Source of the DNA: Caldifarciminota bacterium
GTDB lineage: Bacteria; Hydrothermota; Hydrothermia; B15-G9; WFZT01
Length of the DNA: 21,056 nt
Direction: 5' to 3'
NCBI GenBank assembly: GCA_026986655.1
Contig: JALSOD010000006.1
Span: 1-21,056 of the forward strand
Both the position numbers and the translations under genes were made by a program. The notes under the pieces were generated by a model. That model searched no databases and was not told the origin of the DNA. It saw only the letters and a list, made by a program, of their open reading frames with translations. Below, in pieces: positions 6,956-15,622 of the stretch (positions are counted from its first letter, which is position 1; every line of letters begins with the position of its first letter).

Positions 6956-8741
6956 AGGCAAGGCTCAATACTGGCTCTTTCTGACGGTATTTTCCGGGAT
7001 AGTTTTCAATTTTATTATGCCCCCGTTATTCCTGAAAGTTAGGTATGGCTTCTCAGGATCATACATTTTTACTTCATTCATCGTATATTTTATTTTGCTT
7101 GTACTTTTTGCCCCTGTTCCTATTGGAATTTTTTCACCGTGCAGTGCAATTGAAAAATCTCCAACAAGGGCCAATAGAGAGAAATGTTTCGTCGAAATCA
7201 ACACAAAAATTGTTTACGTTGATATTTACATTGTTATCCTTTTTGCATTGGCGGGCTATTTGATAGGTCTTGACCTTTATAAGAGGGGAATATGGATAAA
7301 GAGTGATTTCATTTCTTATGCGGTCTGGAGTCTATCAACTGGTTTGGGGGTTGGACTGCTTTCGTCCAATGGCTTCAGGTATCTTGTGATGGATTTCTTG
7401 AGAGACCTTGGACTTTTCAAGAAGCCCAGGTATGTTACAAAGTCCATAAAATTTATGATCCTTTACATGACCATAGTAAGTGTTTTTATATCGATTGCTT
7501 ACATGGCTCTTGCAAGTTATAACCAGTTGCACAAAAGAGTGGAAGCCGAGAAGGCCGCCGTCATTCAAAAGATGGAGAAGATACAGAGGATGCCAGTCGA
7601 GGACGCCATTACCGAGATAGGTTTCCTGAAAGATGATATCGAGCAGCTTTTATCAAAGAGCTGGAAGATGAATTATGCATATGTGTTACCAGTAATCCTC
7701 CTGATTGTTGTTGCATTTAATCCGGTGGTTTTCGCTCTGGAATTGAGGAGGTCACTTTACAATGTCCTTGACGGAGCTAATAGGGCAGCAAGTGGGGACT
7801 TGAGGACGCTGATACCTATTACAAGAGTCGATGAAATAGGTGATTTAACTTCAGCCTTCAATAACATGGTGGAAAGTTTAAATGAAATGGTTAAAGGCAT
7901 CATCTCCATGAGTACCACGATTGATACACTATCAGTAAAAATTAGAAAATCTATTGCAGATAATTCAACCTCCATTGCTGAAATATCAGCCTCTGTTCAG
8001 GAAATTTCGGCTTCAGCTGAGCAGTTTAAAAGATCAGTCGAAGACATACATAAGCAGCTGGTTGAGTTAACAAAGAAGATGGATACTGCAGGTGATACGG
8101 TGGAGCAAAATAAAACTCTGCTTGAAAGTTTATTTGGAGATATTGACCTGCTGACGGTTGGAATCCAGCAGATCGCAGACAAGGTTCAGAATCTTTCAAA
8201 GAAAATTTCAAAAATAGGAGAAGTTGGGAATGTTATTTACAAAATTGCCGATGACACCCATCTCCTTTCTATTAACGCTTCCATTGAGGCTTCTGTTGCT
8301 GGTGAATATGGAAAGAGATTTTCTATCATTGCAGCGGAAATCAGAAAACTGGCAGAGAATGCAAAAGAGTTTGCCTCAGAGATAGAAAAAACGATAAAAG
8401 AGATTAATGAAGCTGCGAGTGAAGCTATAACAACGACGGAAAAAAGTGTTGCAGATGCAAATAAGAGTCTCAAAAAGATAGGAGAGGCAAGAGGTGCCCT
8501 TGATTTGATTTTCAACAGTGTTATTGATAGCAGGAAAAGTGTCACAATTATTGAGAAATCCACAGGACAACAGGAGACTTCAATCAATCAGCTAACCGAG
8601 GCCTTGAAAGAAGTTAGAAAGGCAATCGAACTCATAAGACAATCTTCTGCTGAATTAGATAATAGTTTCAACGATTTCCGTACAAAGATAGAGTCTCTGA
8701 ATAAAGAAGTACAAAGATTTAAAATCTCGGGAGAGGCTTAA
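6945..8741 (+). CDS. Methyl-accepting chemotaxis protein with six membrane segments
   Basis: This is a 598-residue receptor. Hydrophobic segments lie near residues 9-29, 36-59, 91-111, 122-141, 168-191 and 243-265. Loops are short; the largest (about 192-242) is helical and charged. No PAS, Cache or four-helix periplasmic sensor is visible. A HAMP-like unit (about 266-320) contains GDLRTLIPITRVDEIGDL and is followed by a long coiled coil. The signalling tip is THLLSINASIEASVAGEYGK (438-457), with RFSIIAAEIRKLAENAKEFA next, a diverged form of the canonical TNLLALNAAIEAARAGE. There is no C-terminal CheR-docking pentapeptide. The SD-like GGGGG is about 6 nt before the ATG and the gene overlaps the upstream one by 11 nt. 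The membrane part may sense membrane state or a small ligand; this is inference. Confidence 0.85.
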   Translation: MNGKGKAQYWLFLTVFSGIVFNFIMPPLFLKVRYGFSGSYIFTSFIVYFILLVLFAPVPIGIFSPCSAIEKSPTRANREKCFVEINTKIVYVDIYIVILFALAGYLIGLDLYKRGIWIKSDFISYAVWSLSTGLGVGLLSSNGFRYLVMDFLRDLGLFKKPRYVTKSIKFMILYMTIVSVFISIAYMALASYNQLHKRVEAEKAAVIQKMEKIQRMPVEDAITEIGFLKDDIEQLLSKSWKMNYAYVLPVILLIVVAFNPVVFALELRRSLYNVLDGANRAASGDLRTLIPITRVDEIGDLTSAFNNMVESLNEMVKGIISMSTTIDTLSVKIRKSIADNSTSIAEISASVQEISASAEQFKRSVEDIHKQLVELTKKMDTAGDTVEQNKTLLESLFGDIDLLTVGIQQIADKVQNLSKKISKIGEVGNVIYKIADDTHLLSINASIEASVAGEYGKRFSIIAAEIRKLAENAKEFASEIEKTIKEINEAASEAITTTEKSVADANKSLKKIGEARGALDLIFNSVIDSRKSVTIIEKSTGQQETSINQLTEALKEVRKAIELIRQSSAELDNSFNDFRTKIESLNKEVQRFKISGEA

Positions 8742-8743
8742 TC

Positions 8744-10486
8744 ATGGGTAGAAAGGGATTCAATTTAATGACTTTCTGGGTATTTTTCTGGCTGTTGGTC
8801 GAGCTTTTTGTCGCATACGTACTTGGCCCAAAATTCCTCTTTTTCGAGGATGAGCACATAAAGCTTGCTTTCCATAACGGTATTTTGATTGGAATCTTTA
8901 GTTTTGTGGCTATAATAATCTTCTTCCTGGTTTATACCATGCCGATTTACGGCTATGTCACGGGAAAGGCCCGTGCATCCAGGCGAGTGGTAGTTAAGCG
9001 TACCTTTGATGTTTCCATCTATTTATCAATCTTTGCCTTTATTGTTACCGGTATTTTACCCATGGCATTTCTCTATCTTAGACTGGAAACTGCTCTTGCT
9101 AACGATTCCTTCTATCCCTTTATTCTTTGGGTGTTTGCAAGCTCCGTAGCGTATAGCATGGTTGTCCTTGCTGGTCTTGATCTCTACTCGACCTATATTG
9201 CTGAGACATTAAAAATTGCAAAGCGGGAAAGGTATGGATTTTTTAAAAGAAGTCTCAAATATGAGCTTCCTATTGGCGTGATAACAACCGTCTTGTTTTC
9301 AGTGATTTACACAACATTGATTGAATACGGAGCGTTCAGCAAGTATACAGCGAGTATGTCTGCGCTCATAGGTAATAATTTCCCGGACTTTCATAAAATA
9401 GCCATCCAGTCTCGCGGTCATTATATTGCAAACATGCTTGTATTCTCAATTACGTTGCTCATCGTTGTAACCATTGCTGTCTCTTTGGAGGGGATTAAAA
9501 GAAGTAAAGCCTTGAAGGTCCTGAAAGACGTGTTTCCCAAAGTACAGGATGGCTATTTGAATGTACGCGCGTATTCCCTTACACCCGATGAAATTGGTTC
9601 CATGGTACTGTATCTCAACGAGATGATCGAAAGGAATGCCCAGATTGTTAAGAACATAAAGAAAACCGTTGAACTTGTGAACAAACTGAGCGAGCAAATA
9701 AAAGCTTCAATAGATACTTCGTTTTCATCGGTTATGGAGCAAACAGGGGCTGTGGGGGAGCTTTCCGCAGCTGCCCAGGAACTTGAAAAAACCTCCGATG
9801 AAATTCACGCATTTATTTCTCACGTTGCAAAATTTGCTGAGGAAACTTCGGATAAAATATTCAGAGCCAATACAGTTATGCAGGAAACCCTCGATAAGTA
9901 CAGCAAGCTTATTGCCTGGATTCAGACCATTTCCGATGAAATTGTTTCTCTTGAACAAAAATCGTCTGGAATTGTTGAAATTGTCAGAACCATCCAGAAT
10001 ATAGCGAGGGAAACGAGGATTCTTTCAGTCAACGCTGCTATCGAGGCAGAAGCAGCGGGTGAGAGTGGCAGGAGATTTACAATTGTGGCCGAGGAAATTA
10101 GGAAACTGGCAGGAGATTCTGATAGGGCTGCAAGAAACATAGAGAATTTGGCACGAGAGATCAGTGAGATAATTAACAAGGCCGTTGTAAACTTTGAAAA
10201 TAGCCTTGTAGAGGCTTCCACGGGCGAGGACAAGATTAAGGAAACGAGAGATTATCTTAAGGAGATTATTGAAAGCTCAAGGCTTATCCGTGATTGGACA
10301 AACGAGGCAACTCAGTACACGAATGAGGAGAAAAAGTCCAGTGAGAATGTGGCCCTTGCAGCGGCAAACCTTAATTCTGCAATCAAAAACCTCAATGCCT
10401 CTGCCAAGCAGATTGCCACTGCCTATGAAGAATTGATTAAAGCCGTCAGGTCCCTTGTTAACGATACGGCAGGGTTTAAGATCTGA
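8744..10486 (+). CDS. Second methyl-accepting chemotaxis protein with six membrane segments
   Basis: This 580-residue receptor begins 2 nt after the first one. Membrane segments lie near residues 10-29, 44-67, 90-111, 124-148, 175-196 and 229-248. The only sizeable extra-membrane region within the sensor half is about 197-228. A weak HAMP-like linker (about 249-303, with TPDEIGSMVLYLNEMIE) leads into a coiled coil and the tip TRILSVNAAIEAEAAGESGR (424-443), followed by RFTIVAEEIRKLAGDSDRAA. The topology parallels the upstream MCP but the sensor halves are only loosely similar, so the two probably arose from an old duplication and now have different inputs. There is no terminal docking pentapeptide. 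The two could form mixed arrays through the shared tip class. Confidence 0.85.
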   Translation: MGRKGFNLMTFWVFFWLLVELFVAYVLGPKFLFFEDEHIKLAFHNGILIGIFSFVAIIIFFLVYTMPIYGYVTGKARASRRVVVKRTFDVSIYLSIFAFIVTGILPMAFLYLRLETALANDSFYPFILWVFASSVAYSMVVLAGLDLYSTYIAETLKIAKRERYGFFKRSLKYELPIGVITTVLFSVIYTTLIEYGAFSKYTASMSALIGNNFPDFHKIAIQSRGHYIANMLVFSITLLIVVTIAVSLEGIKRSKALKVLKDVFPKVQDGYLNVRAYSLTPDEIGSMVLYLNEMIERNAQIVKNIKKTVELVNKLSEQIKASIDTSFSSVMEQTGAVGELSAAAQELEKTSDEIHAFISHVAKFAEETSDKIFRANTVMQETLDKYSKLIAWIQTISDEIVSLEQKSSGIVEIVRTIQNIARETRILSVNAAIEAEAAGESGRRFTIVAEEIRKLAGDSDRAARNIENLAREISEIINKAVVNFENSLVEASTGEDKIKETRDYLKEIIESSRLIRDWTNEATQYTNEEKKSSENVALAAANLNSAIKNLNASAKQIATAYEELIKAVRSLVNDTAGFKI

Positions 10487-10489
10487 GTC

Positions 10490-12496
10490 ATGGGTATCGA
10501 TGGTTTTGACGAAATCATCAAAATTTTTAAGGATGAGGTTAGGGGACGAATTAAAAATTTAGAGAATGGTCTGATTGCACTTCAGAGTAATCCAGATGAC
10601 AAAAAAATTCTCGAGAGTTTGTTGAGAGAGGCTCACACCATTAAAGGGGCTGCCAGAATGGTCGGTTTTTCAAAAACTGGAGAGGTGGCCCATAAGCTTG
10701 AGACCCTGTTTAAAAGGTTAAATGAAGGCAGTGTTGATGTTGAAAAAGCCGTCCGCGCGGCCTTTATCGCCATCGACTACATAAAAAAGGCAATTGAAAG
10801 TGGTGAAACGGATGAAAAAGAGGTCATTGAGATACTGGAAAATCCTGACAAACTGACCGAAAGGCTCACATCATCAGTGGAGATTCAAAAAACATTTGAG
10901 ATTGAAGATGTCTGGAAATTTATTCCTGTTGAGTATGACCAAATAGAGAAGCTGTCCCAGAATCTTGAAGATATGTACATGCGAGTTATGGGATTAACTG
11001 GATACAGGTCGATTTTAAAACCAGAATCCGAAGGCCGGAAAATCGGAAGAATTCTGGATAAGATGCTGAATGAAATCGAATTCCTGAGGAAAAATCTCCA
11101 TCAGTTGACCATGGAAATTTCCGATTTGAGACTCGTCCCAGTTTCGAAGGTATTCGATAGCCTCACGCGACCAATTTACGAGATGGCAACTTCTCTTGGC
11201 AAAAAAGTGAAGGTTAATCTTAAGGCAACCGATATTAAAATTGATAAAAGGATACTCGACGCCCTGACAGACTCATTCATTCATTTAATTAGAAATGCAC
11301 TTGATCACGGAATTGAGCCACCCGATGAGAGAGTGAAGAAAAACAAACCCGAGTATGGAACTCTTTTCCTCTCTGCATTTGAAAGAGAAGGGAAGGTCGT
11401 CATTCAAATTGAGGATGATGGACGTGGAATTGATGTCGATAAAGTGGTTCAGAAAGCTATTGAAAAGGGATTGATTGATGAAGAAACTGCAAAAAATCTG
11501 TCATTTGAGGAAAAATTAAACCTCATATTTATCCATGGATTTTCTACAAAAGATGAGCTTACAGATGTATCAGGTAGGGGAGTGGGAATGGACGTGGTGA
11601 GATCCAAGGTTGAAGAGCTTGGGGGGGAAGTGGTAGTTGAAACCACACCCGGCTATGGAACCAGAGTAGAGCTCATTCTTCCATTGACCATTGCGACAGT
11701 TAATCTCATATTCTTCAAACTTGGTGAACAAACCTTCGCATATCCGGCGGATCACGTGGAGAATGTTGTTCGAATTGATAGGCGGAAATTTTTGACACTC
11801 AGTAACGGAAAGCATTATTACGATCTCGGAGATGAGAGAATACCCGTTGTGGATCTTATTCCCGGAAACTCCCAGAATTCTCACGAGTATATCATCATAG
11901 TGAGAGGGAACAGGGTTGGATATCGTGTAAGTCAGGTAATTGGTGAAGAATCTGTTGTTGTTAAAAAACTTGCTGGTCCGATAAAAAATGTAGATAAGCT
12001 CAAAGGGTACATTGTGCTTTCATCAGATACTCTTGCATATTTGGTAGATCTTAAAGAAATGTCAATTGTTGAGAGCATAAGAAAGTTGAGGGTTGAGGGT
12101 GAGCAGGAAGCTGTCGTAACTGCCGGTAAGAAAAAAATCCTCGTGGTCGATGACTCGAGGGCAACCCGCGAGGTAATTTCTGGTCTTCTGAAAGGGGCAG
12201 GATATGATGTTGATACCGCAGAAGATGGAATGCAAGCATTGAGAATGCTTAGCAAAGAGGATTATGATCTTGTGGTCACAGATATCAACATGCCGGGAAT
12301 GGACGGGTATGAATTAACAAAGACAATAAGAGAGACTCCAGGATTAAAATCACTTCCCGTTATAATGTTGACAACGCTTGGAAGTGAGGAGGAGAAGAAA
12401 AAGGGTGAGGAAGTGGGGGCAGATGAATATTTAGTCAAGGGATCTTTTGATCCCAATGAATTTCTCGAGATTATTAGAAAGTACACGGAGGAATGA
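10490..12496 (+). CDS. Hybrid chemosensory histidine kinase CheA-REC (WspE-like)
   Basis: This is a 668-residue hybrid kinase. Domains in order: Hpt/P1 (1-110) with phospho-acceptor H49 in EAHTIKGAARMVGF; no recognisable P2; dimerisation P3 (about 145-215); ATPase P4 (about 216-400) with N-box IRNALDHG (267-274), G1 DDGRGID (309-315) and G2 GRGVGMDVV (362-370); CheW-like P5 (about 400-535); and a C-terminal receiver (about 548-668) with DD554-555, phospho-acceptor D598 in VVTDINMPGMDG, T628/T629 and K650. All catalytic residues are present. Lack of P2 plus a fused receiver is the WspE/FrzE/PilL type rather than flagellar CheA. The receiver may act as phosphate sink or extra output. The start is 3 nt after the MCP stop, without a strong SD, suggesting coupling. 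The stop overlaps the downstream ATG (ATGA). Confidence 0.9.
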   Translation: MGIDGFDEIIKIFKDEVRGRIKNLENGLIALQSNPDDKKILESLLREAHTIKGAARMVGFSKTGEVAHKLETLFKRLNEGSVDVEKAVRAAFIAIDYIKKAIESGETDEKEVIEILENPDKLTERLTSSVEIQKTFEIEDVWKFIPVEYDQIEKLSQNLEDMYMRVMGLTGYRSILKPESEGRKIGRILDKMLNEIEFLRKNLHQLTMEISDLRLVPVSKVFDSLTRPIYEMATSLGKKVKVNLKATDIKIDKRILDALTDSFIHLIRNALDHGIEPPDERVKKNKPEYGTLFLSAFEREGKVVIQIEDDGRGIDVDKVVQKAIEKGLIDEETAKNLSFEEKLNLIFIHGFSTKDELTDVSGRGVGMDVVRSKVEELGGEVVVETTPGYGTRVELILPLTIATVNLIFFKLGEQTFAYPADHVENVVRIDRRKFLTLSNGKHYYDLGDERIPVVDLIPGNSQNSHEYIIIVRGNRVGYRVSQVIGEESVVVKKLAGPIKNVDKLKGYIVLSSDTLAYLVDLKEMSIVESIRKLRVEGEQEAVVTAGKKKILVVDDSRATREVISGLLKGAGYDVDTAEDGMQALRMLSKEDYDLVVTDINMPGMDGYELTKTIRETPGLKSLPVIMLTTLGSEEEKKKGEEVGADEYLVKGSFDPNEFLEIIRKYTEE

Positions 12497-12498
12497 AG

Positions 12499-13551
12499 AT
12501 GGAAAAAATAAGAGTTTTATTGGTTGAAGATTCTCCAACTCAGAGAATTCTTGAGAGAAAACTACTTGAAAGTGACCCTGAAATTGAGATCGTAGGGGAG
12601 GCATCCGATGGCTTGGAGGCCGTCAAAAAGGCGGAGGAATTAAAACCTGATGTAATTTTACTTGATCTGCAACTACCTGGAATCGACGGCCTTGAGGTTA
12701 TTAAAAGGGTAATGTCTGCAAATCCAACTCCGATCCTTGTACTTTCCTCAGTTGTCAATAAAACAGAGGAATTTACTTCCATGGAAGCGTTAAAGAGAGG
12801 CGCTGTGGATGTCATGGAAAAACCGTCAATAGAGAAGGGGCAGAGCTGGATGCAGATTGCACAGGAGATCATAAAACACGTTAAAGAGGTTTCAAAAGTT
12901 CACGTTGTTCCCCATATAGGTTTACAGGAACTCGAGAAGATACCTGTAAAGGAGATTACCGAGATTCCCACTCATAAGTATGAAGCAGTTGTCATAGGGG
13001 CCTCTACAGGTGGACCAAAATTGATTAATCAAATTTTAGGAGCTCTACCTGAGGATTACCCCATGCCAATTTTTATAGTTCAGCACATAGCTCCAGGTTT
13101 TGATGAAGGGTTTGCTGAGTGGCTTGATAAAACTGTAAAAATAAAGGTCAAACTTGCTGAGGATGGTGAAGCCGTCAAACCTTCGGTTGCCTACGTTGCA
13201 CCCGTTGGATATCACATGAAGGTAAATGATAAGGCGGAAATCCAGCTTGATAATGGTTCACCAGTAAATAATCAGAAGCCTTCAGCCGATATACTCTTCG
13301 AGTCAGTGGCTGAAGTATATGGTGACAGGGCGATTGGAATAATCCTGTCTGGCATGGGAAGGGATGGGGCTGAAGGTCTAAAAAAGATGAAAGATAGAGG
13401 CGCCAAAGTCTTTGCCCTCCGGGCCGAAGAATGTGTTGTATTTGGTATGCCTGGCGCTGCCCTCGAGATTGGGGCTGTTGATAAGACTTCATCCCTTGAA
13501 GAAATCATTCAATTTCTTCTACAAGCTGGTAAGATTGCACAGGTGAAATGA
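12499..13551 (+). CDS. cheB: CheB-type receptor methylesterase/glutamine deamidase
   Basis: This 350-residue protein has an N-terminal receiver (phospho-acceptor D56 in VILLDLQLPGIDG) and a C-terminal methylesterase domain carrying the catalytic Ser in VIGASTGGP, His in IVQHIAPGF and Asp in GMGRDGAEGL. Phosphorylated CheB removes methyl groups from MCP glutamates, giving adaptation in opposition to CheR. An ATG at 12493 overlaps the cheA stop, but GGAGG (12487-12491) is only 1 nt from it. The ATG at 12499 has 7-nt spacing and is preferred. The gene equals WspF by context. Length and active site are normal. The cheB stop overlaps the cheR start. Confidence 0.93.
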   Translation: MEKIRVLLVEDSPTQRILERKLLESDPEIEIVGEASDGLEAVKKAEELKPDVILLDLQLPGIDGLEVIKRVMSANPTPILVLSSVVNKTEEFTSMEALKRGAVDVMEKPSIEKGQSWMQIAQEIIKHVKEVSKVHVVPHIGLQELEKIPVKEITEIPTHKYEAVVIGASTGGPKLINQILGALPEDYPMPIFIVQHIAPGFDEGFAEWLDKTVKIKVKLAEDGEAVKPSVAYVAPVGYHMKVNDKAEIQLDNGSPVNNQKPSADILFESVAEVYGDRAIGIILSGMGRDGAEGLKKMKDRGAKVFALRAEECVVFGMPGAALEIGAVDKTSSLEEIIQFLLQAGKIAQVK

Positions 13552-14687
13552 GAGACCTGATCTCTAAAATAGAGGAAAAATTCGGCGTTATTTTTGACGA
13601 GGAGAAACTCAGAATAGAACTTGAAATGAGGAATTTAACAGTTGATCAATTGCTGTTAGACGAGTCTCTCTTTGAGGAATTTGTCGAAGATATTCTTATT
13701 AAAGAAACATATTTCTTCCGTGAAAGGGGTCATTTCGAAATTTTGCGAGACAAGATTTTCAACAAAGTTGTCAGTAAAAGAAATTTCATAAAGATCTGGA
13801 GCGCTGGATGCGCAACAGGAGAGGAACCTTATTCAATAGTTATCTTCCTATTCAACAAATGCAAGAATAATTGCCGTGTTATAGCGTCCGATATAAGCAG
13901 AGAAGCTCTCGAAAAGGCAAAAGAGGGGATTTACTCAAAGTCTTCGTTAAGAGCTCTAAGTGAGAGGGAGATCAAGCTTTATTTCGAAAAAATTGATAAT
14001 GGCCGCTATCGACTCAGAGATCAATTCCGAAAGGTGGAATTTTTTAGACACCATTTACTGAATCCATTACCTACCAGGATAGGAAAAGTCGACGTCATTT
14101 TTGTTAGAAATGCTCTCATGTACTTTAGTGAAAGAGCAAAGAAGAAGGCCATAGACAACCTAAAAGCTGCCCTGCACAACGATGGATATTTGATACTTGG
14201 TGTCTCTGAATATCTCATCGGTATCGAGAATGACCTTTACCCCATCGATTTTGATGGTGTTACCGTATTTTCCAAAACTCCAATTGGAAAGCCTGTGGAG
14301 ACAAGGGAAGAGAACCTCCTCCAGGTTTATAAGAATTTGACTCCTGAAACGATGGATGAGATAATGGATTTGCCTAACGATGTGAATGGTCTGATCATAA
14401 AAGGGATGAAGTTTTTGAAATCTGGTGCAATAAGAAATGCGATAAATTATTTTGAAAAAGCACTTGAGCTGGACGATAAAATCTACTTTGTCCATTATCA
14501 GCTTGCCCAACTATACGAGGAGATTGGAGATCAGACTGGTTTTTATCGAGAATGCTTAAAAATTAATGAGATGTTGAAGAATAGAGTACCTTTAAGTAGC
14601 ATTGATGTACAATTTAATCTTACTCACACAGTACTAAGAAACTTTGTTAAGGAGGCATTTGAGGGGATGAAATGGGTTCTAAGCTGA
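13548..14687 (+). CDS. cheR: CheR-type MCP methyltransferase with C-terminal TPR (WspC-like)
   Basis: This 379-residue protein transfers methyl from S-adenosylmethionine to receptor glutamates. The N-terminal helical domain ends in KETYFFRER (53-61). The SAM-binding loop is WSAGCATGEEPYS (84-96), followed by VIASDISREAL (111-121), VRNALMYF (186-193) and YLILGVSEYL (214-223). After a linker, residues about 283-345 form one to two TPR-like helices (GMKFLKSGAIRNAINYFEKA, then HYQLAQLYEEIG). TPR-bearing CheR is typical of WspC and Myxococcus-type systems. Because the two receptors here lack a terminal docking pentapeptide, the TPR could provide partner binding. The start overlaps cheB by 4 nt (ATGA). 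Confidence 0.92.
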   Translation: MRDLISKIEEKFGVIFDEEKLRIELEMRNLTVDQLLLDESLFEEFVEDILIKETYFFRERGHFEILRDKIFNKVVSKRNFIKIWSAGCATGEEPYSIVIFLFNKCKNNCRVIASDISREALEKAKEGIYSKSSLRALSEREIKLYFEKIDNGRYRLRDQFRKVEFFRHHLLNPLPTRIGKVDVIFVRNALMYFSERAKKKAIDNLKAALHNDGYLILGVSEYLIGIENDLYPIDFDGVTVFSKTPIGKPVETREENLLQVYKNLTPETMDEIMDLPNDVNGLIIKGMKFLKSGAIRNAINYFEKALELDDKIYFVHYQLAQLYEEIGDQTGFYRECLKINEMLKNRVPLSSIDVQFNLTHTVLRNFVKEAFEGMKWVLS

Positions 14688-15610
14688 GGAGATTTCGTAT
14701 ACTTGTGGTTGACGATTCTGAGCTTCAGAGAACTCTCTACAAAAAACGTGTACTTTTCCCCGATGAGAAGGGGGAATTCCTTTTCGAAATTTACGAGGCA
14801 GATACTGGAAAAGCTGCCAAAGAGTTGATAGAGAAGTTACATCCTGATCTTGTAATCCTTGATTTCAACCTTCCGGATATCAAGGGAACAGATATTATCA
14901 AATGGATGGAGAATAACGGCTTCAACGATATTCAGACCATACTGGTCTCCAGTATTGATAACAGCGATCTTGCAACTACGGGCTTGAATCTTGGAGCTGA
15001 GGATTTTGTTAAAATCCCGTATGACCCCGAGGAGCTCAGGGCAAGGGTTAAGGCCCATCTGAGATTGAAAAGGATAATTGACTATAACAGGGAGACGAGG
15101 GAAAGGTACAAAAAACTCTCCCAGATCGACGGTTTGACAGAATTGTTCAACAGAAGATACCTGTTCCATAAGTTGAACGATCTGTTCAAAAAATACAGGA
15201 GGCATGGCAAGCATCTTTCTATCCTAATTCTCGACATAGATCATTTTAAACTGGTCAATGACACCTATGGACACCAGGTTGGGGATATTGTTTTAAAGAA
15301 AATTGCGGAAATTCTAAAGAAAGAGACGAGAAAATTTGACATTGTTGGGAGGTACGGTGGGGAGGAATTCCTCATAGTTGCCCCGGGTATAAGTAAAGAT
15401 AAGGCCCTCAAACTTGCTGAAAGAATAAGGAAAAGGGTCAAGGATGAGGAATTTGAAGCAGATGGTAAGAAGTTCAGAGTGTCGGTCAGTATCGGAATCT
15501 CAGAATTGATCGACGATAATCCCAGGGATGTCAATGATCTTGTTAAAATTGCCGATATGAGACTCTATAAAGCTAAGCTTTCGGGTAAAGATTGTGTAGT
15601 AACTAACTGA
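14672..15610 (+). CDS. Response-regulator diguanylate cyclase, REC-GGDEF (WspR-like)
   Basis: This 312-residue protein makes cyclic di-GMP from two GTP. The receiver (7-128) has DD14-15, phospho-acceptor D64 in VILDFNLPD and K114. It is followed by a short helical linker and a GGDEF domain (about 150-312) with LTELFNRRYL, ILDIDHFKLVNDTYGH and the active-site GGEEF (229-233). The product-inhibition I-site RxxD is present as R220-D223, exactly five residues before GGEEF. All parts needed for a CheA-phosphorylated, feedback-limited cyclase are intact, the same layout as WspR. It overlaps cheR by 16 nt; an SD-like GAGGGG (14661-14666) precedes the ATG. It is the only stand-alone response regulator in the cluster and therefore the likely main output. 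Confidence 0.92.
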   Translation: MGSKLRRFRILVVDDSELQRTLYKKRVLFPDEKGEFLFEIYEADTGKAAKELIEKLHPDLVILDFNLPDIKGTDIIKWMENNGFNDIQTILVSSIDNSDLATTGLNLGAEDFVKIPYDPEELRARVKAHLRLKRIIDYNRETRERYKKLSQIDGLTELFNRRYLFHKLNDLFKKYRRHGKHLSILILDIDHFKLVNDTYGHQVGDIVLKKIAEILKKETRKFDIVGRYGGEEFLIVAPGISKDKALKLAERIRKRVKDEEFEADGKKFRVSVSIGISELIDDNPRDVNDLVKIADMRLYKAKLSGKDCVVTN

Positions 15611-15622
15611 AAGGAGATAAAA

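Noticed and set aside
12493..12495. ATG overlapping the cheA stop as cheB start
   Set aside because: The GGAGG is only 1 nt away; ATG 12499 has 7-nt spacing. The difference is two residues, so this is not fully settled.
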